From PALSA-1336 sp964592725 (GTDB lineage Bacteria; Patescibacteriota; Doudnabacteria; UBA920): a stretch of DNA of 52,483 nt. A program made the position numbers and the translations under genes. The notes beneath the pieces are model-generated. The model was not told where the DNA came from, searched no databases, and saw nothing but the letters and a program-made list of their open reading frames with translations. Below are positions 30,806-37,733 of this stretch, in pieces. The stretch spans positions 1-52,483 of the forward strand of contig CAZQFQ010000001.1 of assembly GCA_964592725.1 (NCBI GenBank), in the 5' to 3' direction. Positions within the stretch are counted from its first letter, which is position 1. The number at the start of each line of letters is the position of its first letter.

Positions 30806-31561
30806 TTATGGCCTAACGCTCCAGGGAGTCGCCAGTAAAACCACAAAGCTGCAAAAAGCAATAAGCAGCAAGTGGAACTGGACTTTCTTAAAGTTTAAAT
30901 TGTGGAAAAGGTGATAATAATTCATTATCAGGCAAAAATAAAAAATATTAAACAAAATCAAACTTAAAACGCTGAAATGGAAATTCAAAAAATTTAAAAC
31001 CCAAAACAATTCCGCGCAAAACAGCCCGATGGCTACCGCGCCGATGAGCTTGGTTTTTTCGGGCTGCGGCACGGATTCGTAAAAAGCCCTGGCCAAAAGC
31101 CCGGCGCCCAAAAATACGCCGATTAAATAGATTATTTCATAGCTTGGGGTGTAAAAATACGCCCCGAAAAAACCAAAAAACAGCCCAAAGGCAATAACCA
31201 AAGCCTGGTTGAGCATTAAATTTTCAGACATATTTCCCAAAACAATTTCCCCGAGCGCGATAAAAACAACGGCCGCGCTTATAAACAGGCCGCGTAAATT
31301 CGCGGAAGGAATTACCAAAAATGCGCCAAAGCCCGCGGCTATTAAAAGTTCGGGCAAAAGCAGCGCCCAAAAATTATATTTTTTGTTTTGTATCAAATAC
31401 CACCGGTTGTAAGCCGCTACCAAAATCAGATAGCACAAAACCGCCGGCAACAAAAATCTGAAAATCGGCACCGGAACCGAAAAATTCTGGACAACCAGCA
31501 AAAACAGCAGGCCGATGCAAACTGAAATCAATTTATGATACTTTAGGATGCTTTCTGACAT
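30806..31561 (-). CDS. Polytopic membrane protein, function unknown
   Basis: This 251-residue protein has about eight hydrophobic helices and few charged residues, apart from short loops (NRWYLIQNKKYN). No family is recognised. It overlaps the 3' end of lgt by 29 bp, and its stop lies almost on the start of the HtrA-like gene. The three are therefore translated in tight coupling (lgt, this gene, pseudo-protease). A membrane-stress or lipoprotein-linked role is possible but unproven. Confidence 0.75.
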   Translation of the reverse strand: MSESILKYHKLISVCIGLLFLLVVQNFSVPVPIFRFLLPAVLCYLILVAAYNRWYLIQNKKYNFWALLLPELLIAAGFGAFLVIPSANLRGLFISAAVVFIALGEIVLGNMSENLMLNQALVIAFGLFFGFFGAYFYTPSYEIIYLIGVFLGAGLLARAFYESVPQPEKTKLIGAVAIGLFCAELFWVLNFLNFHFSVLSLILFNIFYFCLIMNYYHLFHNLNFKKVQFHLLLIAFCSFVVLLATPWSVRP

Positions 31562-32426
31562 AAAATAAACCTGCTAAAGAGACGGCTACCAAAAGCAAAC
31601 TCACGGCCGCGTTTAACCTTACCCGCCCAATAAATGTGCTGCCAATCCTTAAAAATTCAAGAGCGAATCTCAAACTATTATACAATAAAAGATAAAGAAA
31701 GACAAGAAATCCCGGCAAACGATTTTTGACTTTCGGCTCCGCGATTTTTAGCAGGAAAAATAAAATTATCAGGTTGCCCAAAGCTTCATATAAAAACCAT
31801 GGGTGGAAAAAATTAAAGTTCTGATAAGCCAATGGGCGGAAATTTAACGGCACAAACATTTTCCACGGCAAATTTGTGGGATAGCCAAAAACTTCGTAAT
31901 TAAACAGGTTGCCAAAGCGGCCGATTATTTGGCCGATGAGTACGGAGGGCGTTAGCCAATCGAGAAGATTGAAGATTGAAGATTGCTTGTCCGCCATAGC
32001 TTCAGCGGAGGCGGGAAGATTGAAGATTTGAGCCAACGTCCACATAGTAACTATTCCACCCAGCACCGCGCCGTAAATTGATAGACCGCCGTTCCAGACT
32101 TTAAAAATATCAAGAGGATTTTGCCAATAGTATGGCGCTGATGATAACACATGGTATAATCTGGCGCCGATAAAACCGCCGATAATTACCCAAAATAAAA
32201 TATCTTCAGCCTGTTTTTGATTTATCCCAAACTGCGGCGCTCTTCTTACCGCCAAATAAAAACCGGAGGCCGCGGCCAAAGCCAAAATCAGGCCGTAATA
32301 ATGGATGGCAATCGGGCCGAGATGGAAGATTTGGGGAAGGATGACGGTCCCGCTAAAAACCCGGCTTAAGAAAAGTCCTAAGCCTGCCAAAATAACAACC
32401 GTCGCTAGTATTTTATATTTGGTCAA
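31533..32426 (-). CDS. lgt: Prolipoprotein diacylglyceryl transferase
   Basis: This inner-membrane enzyme moves diacylglycerol from phosphatidylglycerol to the lipobox Cys of preprolipoproteins. Blocks seen are IHYYGLILALAAASGF, GARLYHVLS, WNGGLSIYGAVLGG and IGRFGNLFNYEVFG, the key Arg/Asn/Glu segment. There are about seven helices over 297 residues. The start is TTG at 32426, since no ATG fits. Residues with LPASAEAMADKQSS come from a repeat at 31961-32030 inserted in a loop before LLDWLTPSV. A lipoprotein client is visible in this window: the 40-aa gene at 38466. Confidence 0.94.
   Translation of the reverse strand: MTKYKILATVVILAGLGLFLSRVFSGTVILPQIFHLGPIAIHYYGLILALAAASGFYLAVRRAPQFGINQKQAEDILFWVIIGGFIGARLYHVLSSAPYYWQNPLDIFKVWNGGLSIYGAVLGGIVTMWTLAQIFNLPASAEAMADKQSSIFNLLDWLTPSVLIGQIIGRFGNLFNYEVFGYPTNLPWKMFVPLNFRPLAYQNFNFFHPWFLYEALGNLIILFFLLKIAEPKVKNRLPGFLVFLYLLLYNSLRFALEFLRIGSTFIGRVRLNAAVSLLLVAVSLAGLFYVRKHPKVS
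31961..32030. repeat. Compound repeat in frame in lgt
   Basis: GAAGATTGAAGATT copies on both sides flank a CCGCCATAGCTTCAGCGGAGGCGG hairpin. The core resembles the spacer repeat near 49055-49160 (CCGCCTGCCATAGC). Confidence 0.65.
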
Positions 32427-32536
32427 TTTTTAATTAACCTAATTGACCTAATTATTCTAAATAATGTCTACTGCCTAAATTACGAATTAGTGCTTATTTA
32501 GGTCAATTAGAATAATTAAGAATAATTAGAATAATT
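32427..32536. repeat. A/T-rich inverted repeat spacer
   Basis: TTAACCTAATTGACCTAATTATTC on the left is mirrored by AGGTCAATTAGAATAATTA on the right. It is related to 6746-6895. No gene is seen. Confidence 0.55.
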
Positions 32537-33118
32537 CTAAAACAAGGCCGCCTGGTGCTTAACACCGATTCTGGGCACGGCCTCCGCGATTTTTAACGGG
32601 ATTTCTTTGGTTTTAAAAAAATCTTTATACAACAACTTTTGGTTTTTTAGCGCGTAGTCGTAAATTTGTTTGGTAATTTTTACGTCGTCCGTGCAATATT
32701 TTTTGAGCAAATCCATCCGGCCGTTTTTGTAATACAAAAGCGCTTCTAAACCGCTTCCGGATTTGCCGCTTCCCAATGTGCCCTGCGCCACGACTTCCAG
32801 CCTTATGCGATGATGTAAAACCTTTTCTATTTCTTCCAGCAAATCTAAACAAGGAACATCGGAAATATTAAAATTTAAATACGGCCTTAAAACTTCAAAA
32901 TCAAAATCTTTTATATTGTATCCGATAATCTGATCCGCGGTTTGCAAAATCGGCGAAAGTTTATTTAACTCGTGCTCTTCGTAAGCCGTATATTTTCCCG
33001 TGCTGTAATCGTAAATCACGCACACGCTCACCTTTAACAAATGGTTTTTTCCCCGCCCCCCGACATCCTGGAAGGATTTCTGGGTCTCCAAATCCAACAC
33101 GATTTTTTTCAAAGCCAT
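32537..33118 (-). CDS. DEDD-type RNase H-like exonuclease (3'-5')
   Basis: A 193-residue single-domain nuclease fold. VLDLETQ supplies the first Asp and Glu (DxE). IIGYNIKDFDFEVL supplies the second Asp, and YCTDDVKIT the last Asp of the DEDD set. This is the exonuclease fold of the proofreading and RNase families. GTLGSGKSGSGLEAL is a loop typical of the small CPR and YprB-like members. Substrate (DNA or RNA) is not known. It is followed by a repeat-rich spacer and precedes lgt on the same strand, with no obvious functional tie. Confidence 0.85.
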   Translation of the reverse strand: MALKKIVLDLETQKSFQDVGGRGKNHLLKVSVCVIYDYSTGKYTAYEEHELNKLSPILQTADQIIGYNIKDFDFEVLRPYLNFNISDVPCLDLLEEIEKVLHHRIRLEVVAQGTLGSGKSGSGLEALLYYKNGRMDLLKKYCTDDVKITKQIYDYALKNQKLLYKDFFKTKEIPLKIAEAVPRIGVKHQAALF

Positions 33119-33148
33119 CTTTGGTTTTTTAAGTTTAAGAATATATCA

Positions 33149-33295
33149 CGGAGTTTCCCCTCCTTGCAGAGGAGGGGTGGATCGCGTCAGCGAGACGGGG
33201 TGGTGCTATTTATCGGCAATTGTTTTTCACCACCTCCCTCTACTTCGCAGAGTACTCCTCCTCAGACAAGGAGGAGAGGCTCCGCGTGAGTCCGC
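33149..33295. repeat. Compound palindromic repeat block
   Basis: CCCCTCCTTGCAGAGGAGGGG is a hairpin. GGTGGATCGCGTCAGCGAGACGGGGTGG and the inverted CACCACCTCCCTC / GGAGGAGAGGCTCCGCGTGAG follow. It is made of the same short-palindrome type as the elements inside the glycosyltransferase genes, and lies just downstream of the candidate RNA. Confidence 0.7.
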
Positions 33296-33333
33296 CAACG
33301 ATAATTCATTATATAAAACATTCCGCAAAAACA

Positions 33334-33367
33334 CAAAAAAATACCCCGCTTGCAAGTTCAAGCGGGG
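33334..33367 (-). terminator. Terminator of the candidate RNA
   Basis: CCCCGCTTG and CAAGCGGGG form a 9-bp stem with a 6-nt loop. On the minus strand it is followed by TATTTTTTTG. This orients the transcript on the minus strand. Confidence 0.85.
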
Positions 33368-33648
33368 CGCGACCGGCGATGCCCATAAATCCGCAGGTCA
33401 CTTGGCGTTCCGGGTAGAACACCCAACTCACCCATAATGCTGGAGGGATATTGATTGCACCGAGCGGCACGTCTTATCCGCTCGGTATATATAATATGTA
33501 CCGGCCGGGTTGTAGAACCTCGCGGACTTAAGCACGCTTGGTCCAAGCCGGGGTAGCAAACCCTCACCCCCTAACCGGCAAGCCTCGGATCCTCCATTTC
33601 TTTAAAAAATCACTGCCATCCTTGATGGCTGTGATTCCTGATTGGTTA
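33335..33648 (-). ncRNA. Candidate structured non-coding RNA, about 310 nt, unidentified
   Basis: No protein gene fits here, but transcription signals bracket a GC-rich structured stretch on the minus strand. A promoter lies at 33655-33683 and a terminator at 33334-33367. It contains a 9-bp hairpin (33459-33486, ACCGAGCGG / CCGCTCGGT). It also contains three similar small hairpins of the form GGGT-loop-ACCC followed by CGG: 33548-33563, 33505-33519 and 33410-33424. Near its 5' end a hairpin plus T-run (33604-33636) could act as an early terminator. I looked for hallmarks of RNase P RNA, SRP RNA, tmRNA and 5S rRNA and did not find convincing ones. It could be a known class that I cannot recall, or a new one. 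Confidence 0.6.
33604..33636 (-). terminator. Early hairpin with T-run near the RNA 5' end
   Basis: On the minus strand AATCAC-A-GCCATC and GATGGC-A-GTGATT pair around AAG, followed by TTTTTT. Placed about 12-45 nt after the predicted start, it could cause premature termination and so control the longer RNA. Confidence 0.6.
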
Positions 33649-33654
33649 AAACAA

Positions 33655-33683
33655 ATACTACTCTCTTTCTCTAAATTTGTCAA
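33655..33683 (-). promoter_or_regulatory. Promoter of the candidate RNA
   Basis: On the minus strand TTGACA (33678-33683) and TAGTAT (33655-33660) are 17 bp apart. The -35 overlaps the -35 of the divergent aspS promoter (33677-33682). Confidence 0.8.
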
Positions 33684-33705
33684 AATGATAAAATTTTGAT
33701 ATAAT
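33677..33705 (+). promoter_or_regulatory. Promoter of aspS
   Basis: TTGTCA (33677-33682) and TATAAT (33700-33705) are 17 bp apart, close to consensus. A GCCCTACCGA / TATCGGGAAGGGC hairpin lies in the roughly 47-nt leader (33724-33751). Confidence 0.85.
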
Positions 33706-33759
33706 AATAGCAAATCTTTAACCGCCCTACCGACTGTCTATCGGGAAGGGCCAAAATAT

Positions 33760-35589
33760 ATGGAAAGAACATTATCTTTGGAAACGCCCAAAATGGTTGG
33801 GCACGACGTCTCGATCTCGGGTTGGGTAAATTCCCGGCGCGACCACGGGGGCGTTATTTTTATTGATTTACGAGACCATTCTGGTCTCGTACAATTGGCA
33901 ATCCACCCTGATCAAAAAAATGCCTTTGACGTTGCGGATAAATGCCGTGATGAATTTGTGATTCAGGCAGAAGGAAAAGTGATAGAAAGATCGGCCGAAA
34001 CCAAAAACGAAAACCTGCCCACAGGCGGAGTGGAAATTTTGACTTCGTCTATTACCATTTTAAATGCCAGCAAGCCGCTTCCTTTTCAAGTCGCTCACGG
34101 CCACGGCGAACAGGCGGATATAAACGAGGATTTGCGGCTAAAATTCCGCTTTTTGGACTTGCGCCGCGAAAAAATGCAGTTGATGCTCAAAAAAAGGCAC
34201 CGGATGATTCAGATGATTCATCGTTATATGACCGAGCACGACTTTATTGAGGTTACAACGCCGATTTTAACTTCCAGCTCGCCAGAAGGCGCGCGCGACT
34301 TTTTAGTGCCGTCGCGTTTGCATCCCGGAAAATTTTACGCCCTGCCGCAGGCGCCGCAACAATTTAAACAATTGCTGATGACCGGCGGCATCCCAAAATA
34401 TTACCAAATCGCGCCGTGCTTCCGCGACGAAGACCCGCGAGCCGATCGTTCGCCCGGCGAATTCTATCAGCTTGATTTGGAAATCGCTTTTGCCGACAAA
34501 GACGAAATTGTGTTTCAGGAAATGGAACCAATGTTTGTTGAGTTGACGGAAAAATTTGCCGGAAAAAAAGTTATGCAAAAACCGTTTCCGCGGCTTCCCT
34601 ATCTTGAAGCAATGGATTTGTACGGTTCCGATAAACCTGATTTAAGATTTGAAATGAAAATGGTAAATTTGACGGAAGATTTGCGAAACACGCAATTTTC
34701 CGTTTTTGGCAATGCCATAAAAAACGGCGGCGTAGTAAAAGCCATTTCCTGCCAGGGCGGTGCCAAACTCACCCGCTCGCAAATTGACGAACTAACCGAA
34801 ATGGTAAAAAAAGAAGGCGCGGGAGGTTTGGCTTATATTGTATACGAATCATCCGACGTAGGGGAGGGTTTGAAACCCTCCCCTACGGGGACACAAAATC
34901 TCCGTTCTCCAATCCTCAAATTCCTATCCACCGATGAAATAAAATCAATCCTCACAAAAACCAAAGCCGCTCCCGGCGACATTATATTCTTCGGCGCGGA
35001 CCAAAAAACCATCGTCAACAAAGTCTTGGGAAAACTTCGCGACAAGCTTGGGGATATTTTTGGGCTGAAAGATCCCAATATAATTGCCTGGGCTTGGATT
35101 ACGGATTTTCCGATGTTTGAATACAGTGTTGTAGAAAAACGCTGGGACTTTATGCACAACCCGTTTAGTATGCCACAGGGTGGGCTAGAAGCCTTGGAAA
35201 CACAAAAGCCTGATGAAGTCAGGGCATACCAGTACGATATTATCGCCAACGGCCTGGAACTGTCATCGGGCGCCATCCGCAATTACAAACCGGAGATTAT
35301 GTACAAGGCTTTTGAAATTTGCGGCTACAGCAAGCAAACAGTGGACGAAAAATTCGGCGGAATGATCCGCGCATTTGAATACGGCGCGCCGCCGCACGGC
35401 GGCTTTGCCCCGGGAATAGACAGAATGCTTATGCTCTTCCAAAACGAACCCAACATCCGCGAAGTCATCGCCTTCCCCAAAAACGGCTCCGCCGAAGACG
35501 TCATGATGGGCGCTCCATCAGCCGTGGACGAAAAACAGCTTAAGGAGCTGCATATTAAGCTTGATTTGCAGAAAAAAATAATAAAATAA
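33760..35589 (+). CDS. aspS: Aspartyl-tRNA synthetase
   Basis: This class II synthetase charges tRNA-Asp (or Asp and Asn together, which cannot be decided here). The N-terminal OB fold includes SISGWVNSRRDHGGVIFIDLRDHSG. The catalytic core has TPILTSSSPEGARDF, YALPQAPQQFKQLLM, CFRDEDPRADRSPGEFYQLD (motif 2) and FAPGIDRMLML (motif 3). The length is 609 residues. A repeat at 34858-34886 adds VGEGLKPSPT at about residues 366-376, between the domain ending YIVYESSD and LRSPILKFLS. The exact same peptide and DNA word are in the dus gene. It lies in the bacterial-type insertion domain, away from the active site. Confidence 0.96.
   Translation: MERTLSLETPKMVGHDVSISGWVNSRRDHGGVIFIDLRDHSGLVQLAIHPDQKNAFDVADKCRDEFVIQAEGKVIERSAETKNENLPTGGVEILTSSITILNASKPLPFQVAHGHGEQADINEDLRLKFRFLDLRREKMQLMLKKRHRMIQMIHRYMTEHDFIEVTTPILTSSSPEGARDFLVPSRLHPGKFYALPQAPQQFKQLLMTGGIPKYYQIAPCFRDEDPRADRSPGEFYQLDLEIAFADKDEIVFQEMEPMFVELTEKFAGKKVMQKPFPRLPYLEAMDLYGSDKPDLRFEMKMVNLTEDLRNTQFSVFGNAIKNGGVVKAISCQGGAKLTRSQIDELTEMVKKEGAGGLAYIVYESSDVGEGLKPSPTGTQNLRSPILKFLSTDEIKSILTKTKAAPGDIIFFGADQKTIVNKVLGKLRDKLGDIFGLKDPNIIAWAWITDFPMFEYSVVEKRWDFMHNPFSMPQGGLEALETQKPDEVRAYQYDIIANGLELSSGAIRNYKPEIMYKAFEICGYSKQTVDEKFGGMIRAFEYGAPPHGGFAPGIDRMLMLFQNEPNIREVIAFPKNGSAEDVMMGAPSAVDEKQLKELHIKLDLQKKIIK
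34858..34886. repeat. 29-bp perfect palindrome translated in aspS
   Basis: GTAGGGGAGGGTTT and AAACCCTCCCCTAC around one base. It is identical on the sense strand to the element in dus (51690-51718) and is read in the same frame (VGEGLKPSPT). Confidence 0.9.
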
Positions 35590-35600
35590 TCATTTAATTT

Positions 35601-35734
35601 GGCGTCATCCTGAGTCCGTCTTATGATTATTCCAAGCGGACGAAGGATCTCTAAATCGGAAACAGAGATTCTTCGGTCGGCCTGCCTCGCCTGCGGCGAC
35701 GCAAGGCGGGATGCTACTGCCTCAGAATGACGCC
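35601..35734. repeat. Family A inverted repeat, copy 4 (long form)
   Basis: Ends GGCGTCATCCTGAG and CTCAGAATGACGCC, inner CGAAGGATCTCTAAAT / AGAGATTCTTCGG, and an additional CCTGCCTCGCC / GGCGAC-type insert in the right half. It occupies the spacer between aspS and the YbaK-like gene. Confidence 0.85.
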
Positions 35735-35747
35735 GTAGGAGAAACCC

Positions 35748-36272
35748 ATGCCAAAGAAAAAAAATCGCAAAATAAAAAAACCAAACATTAAAAAGCAAGT
35801 AAAAAAACTCGAAACCAAAGTTACCAAACTTTTAGACCGTGCAAAAATTAAATATAAAACTTTAGAACACAAAGTTGTTTTTACGGCGCACGATGTTGGC
35901 GCGACGACTAAAAAGAAGCTTGGCGAAATTGCCAAAGTGGTTTTGGTTAAGGCTGATAAAGATTTTGTTTTGATTGTATTGCCCGCGGGCAAATATGTAG
36001 ACTTTTCGGGCATTAAAAAGGCTCTTAAGGCTAAAAAAGTATCTATGGCTTCGGAAAAAGATATTACCAAATATTTAAAAACCAAGGTTGGACTTTTGCA
36101 TCCGTTCGGCTCCGAATACAATCTGCAAACACTACTCGATAAGAGTATGTCGCGGTCAAAGAAGATGATCGCATCGGCCGGGACTTTTACCGATAGCATT
36201 GAAATTGCGGTCAAAGACTTTGAAAAGCTTGTTAAGCCGATCAAAGGAGTCTTTAGCAAATCAAAGAAATAG
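35748..36272 (+). CDS. YbaK/EbsC-like aminoacyl-tRNA deacylase
   Basis: This 174-residue protein has a lysine-rich 35-residue leader. A YbaK fold follows: YKTLEHKVVFTAHDVG, KVVLVKADKDFVLIVLPAG and LLHPFGSEYNLQTLLDKSM. The conserved Lys and Gly-Ser positions that act in trans-editing are present. Such enzymes hydrolyse mischarged aminoacyl-tRNA. Here it sits right after aspS, so a role with that enzyme is tempting. The typical substrates of the family are mischarged Pro or Cys-type tRNAs. The lysine leader may aid RNA binding. Confidence 0.88.
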   Translation: MPKKKNRKIKKPNIKKQVKKLETKVTKLLDRAKIKYKTLEHKVVFTAHDVGATTKKKLGEIAKVVLVKADKDFVLIVLPAGKYVDFSGIKKALKAKKVSMASEKDITKYLKTKVGLLHPFGSEYNLQTLLDKSMSRSKKMIASAGTFTDSIEIAVKDFEKLVKPIKGVFSKSKK

Positions 36273-36280
36273 GCAATACG

Positions 36281-36320
36281 ACTTTCCCCCTCTTTTTTAA
36301 AGAGGGGGCTAGGGGGAGTT
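36281..36320. repeat. Palindromic repeat at the 5' side of the DUF559 remnant
   Basis: CCCCCTCTTTTTT and AAAGAGGGGG form a hairpin, followed by CTAGGGGGAGTT. Its mirror partner is at the 3' side of the pseudogene (36687-36722). Confidence 0.75.
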
Positions 36321-36322
36321 AA

Positions 36323-36709
36323 AATATACAGCTCTACAACAAAGCCGAAACCAAAGACTTTAGGAGAAAACTGCGCAAAGACTTAACCAAGGAAGAAAGA
36401 AAAATCTGGAATTTAGTGAGAAACCGCAAAATCCTAAATTTTAAATTTTTCCGCCAATATAGCGTGAACAAATATATTTTAGACTTTTATTGCCCAGCCA
36501 TCAGACTTTGTTTAGAAATTGATGGCGGCCAGCATAGCGAAGTTAAAGACAAAGATTATGATAAAATAAGAACCGCTTATTTATAATCAGTAAATATCAA
36601 AGTAATCAGGTTTTGGAATAATGAAGTAAACCAAAACATTGAAGGTATGTACCAAAAAATTTATAAAGAATGCCAACGATCAATTAACTCTCCCCGGCCC
36701 TCTCTTTAA
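36323..36709 (+). pseudogene. DUF559 (Vsr-like) endonuclease gene, decayed
   Basis: One frame reads through a DUF559-like protein: FRRKLRKDLTKEERKIWNLV, FRQYSVNKYILDFYCP, LCLEIDGGQH and VIRFWNNEV are all family blocks. The typical catalytic D, E and Q residues (ILDFYC, LEIDGGQH) are kept. The frame has no ATG at the expected start near LYNKAETK and a TAA in frame at 36584-36586, between AYL and the VIRFWNNEV strand. After the TAA it continues to the stop at 36707-36709. Two lesions mean it should not make a whole protein. Palindromic repeats flank it on both sides. DUF559 proteins resemble short repair-type endonucleases and have no settled role. Confidence 0.85.
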
Positions 36710-36722
36710 AAAAAGAGAAGGC
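36687..36722. repeat. Palindromic repeat at the 3' side of the DUF559 remnant
   Basis: AACTCTCCCCGGCCCTCTCTTT followed by AAAAAAAGAGAAGG. The pseudogene's stop and last codons (PRPSL) are coded by it. Confidence 0.75.
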
Positions 36723-36735
36723 GCTTAGTGCTTAA

Positions 36736-37458
36736 ATGCTCCAAACCAAAACAAAAAACTTTGAAGGGCCGCTGGATTTACTGCTGTCGTTAATTGAGCA
36801 GCGGCAGTTGGATATTACCACCATCGCCCTGGCCGAAGTTACCGAGCAATTTTTGCAGTATTTAAAACAGCTGGAAAAAATTGACCCCACGGTTTTGGCC
36901 GATTACCTGTCCATTGCCGCCAAGCTTTTAGTCATAAAATCCAAAGCCATTTTGCCGACGCTGGAGCTGGAGCCGGAAGAGGAAGACGCGGGGTTTGATT
37001 TGGAAGCGCGGCTGATTTTATATAAGCAGTTTAAGGAAGCGGCCAAATATTTTAAAAAACTTGATAACAAAAGAAGGCACGGTTTTTTGCGCTCCGTAAC
37101 CTTTGAGCAAAAAATCAGTTTTTATCCCGACTCCGCCATAACCTCAAAAGAATTGCACGCCGCAATTTTAACCGTATTAAACGGACTCAAAGAGCTGGAC
37201 AACCTGCCCAAGGCAAAGCTTAAGGAGGCAATTTCCATTCAGGCAAAAATTGACGATTTGAGAAACCAGCTAAGCGGCAAAATAGAAACCAGGCTTAGCG
37301 ACCTTATAAAGACCGCAAAAAATAAAGGCGAGGTAATTGTGACTTTTTTGGCGCTTTTGGAATTAATCAAACAAAGAATTTTTGTTGCGGATCAAGAGGC
37401 GTTATTTGCGGAGGTTATAATAAAAAAGTTAGACAACCAACAAATACAAAATGAGTAA
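36736..37458 (+). CDS. scpA: Segregation and condensation protein A (kleisin)
   Basis: This is the kleisin subunit of the SMC-ScpAB complex that compacts and separates chromosomes. The N-terminal FEGPLDLLLSLIEQRQLDI binds the SMC neck. YLSIAAKLLVIKSKAILP is the second conserved segment. The C-terminal winged helix (EVIVTFLALLELIKQRI) binds the SMC head. The length of 240 is normal. The start is the ATG at 36736, in a spacer with weak ribosome signals. The stop overlaps the next small gene by 8 bp. Confidence 0.95.
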   Translation: MLQTKTKNFEGPLDLLLSLIEQRQLDITTIALAEVTEQFLQYLKQLEKIDPTVLADYLSIAAKLLVIKSKAILPTLELEPEEEDAGFDLEARLILYKQFKEAAKYFKKLDNKRRHGFLRSVTFEQKISFYPDSAITSKELHAAILTVLNGLKELDNLPKAKLKEAISIQAKIDDLRNQLSGKIETRLSDLIKTAKNKGEVIVTFLALLELIKQRIFVADQEALFAEVIIKKLDNQQIQNE

Positions 37459-37690
37459 ATCAATTCTTGGATTATTATTTATTTTTGCGGGGGTTACCTA
37501 CGGTTCGCTGGCAATAGATCATATTTACAACCACACGCTCGGCTGGCTTTTGGCGCACGACTGGATAAAACAGCCGGCGCCGGATAAAAAAAGCCTGAAC
37601 AACTTCTTAGGGCGCAAGCCGACCATTTTACTTTACGCGGCTATTTTAATAATTATTGGATTGTTTATTTTATGGAACAGGAACAACTAA
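37451..37690 (+). CDS. Small membrane protein between scpA and scpB, 79 aa
   Basis: The protein has two hydrophobic stretches, LGLLFIFAGVTYGSLAI at the N-terminus and TILLYAAILIIIGLFILW at the C-terminus, with a polar loop containing HDWIKQPAPDKK. The start codon overlaps the scpA stop, so it is coupled to it. No family is recognised. Being inside the scpAB block suggests co-expression, not shared function. Confidence 0.75.
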   Translation: MSKSILGLLFIFAGVTYGSLAIDHIYNHTLGWLLAHDWIKQPAPDKKSLNNFLGRKPTILLYAAILIIIGLFILWNRNN

Positions 37691-37733
37691 AGCCCGTTAG
37701 AGGCTACAATCTTAAAAATAATAATAATCACAT

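Noticed and set aside
30805..30861. Upstream extension of the HtrA-like protein
   Set aside because: It would overlap the previous gene. The start at 30804 lies directly after that gene's stop and leads straight into the membrane helix.
33358..33567. A 69-residue frame on the minus strand inside the candidate RNA
   Set aside because: It has no recognisable domain, and its residues follow the hairpins of the structured RNA. Arg, Pro and Cys excess is typical of non-coding GC-rich sequence.
33335..33648. RNase P RNA, SRP RNA, tmRNA or 5S rRNA at this place
   Set aside because: Hallmark words (GAGGAAAGTCC, GGAAGCAGC, an Ala-rich tag frame, the 5S GAACTCGGAAGTTAAGC block) were not convincingly present. 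Some weak look-alikes on the plus strand were not enough.
36323..36709. Stop-codon readthrough or recoding in the DUF559 gene
   Set aside because: The internal stop is TAA, which is not recoded in known CPR codes (only TGA is, in some lineages), and the start codon is missing too.
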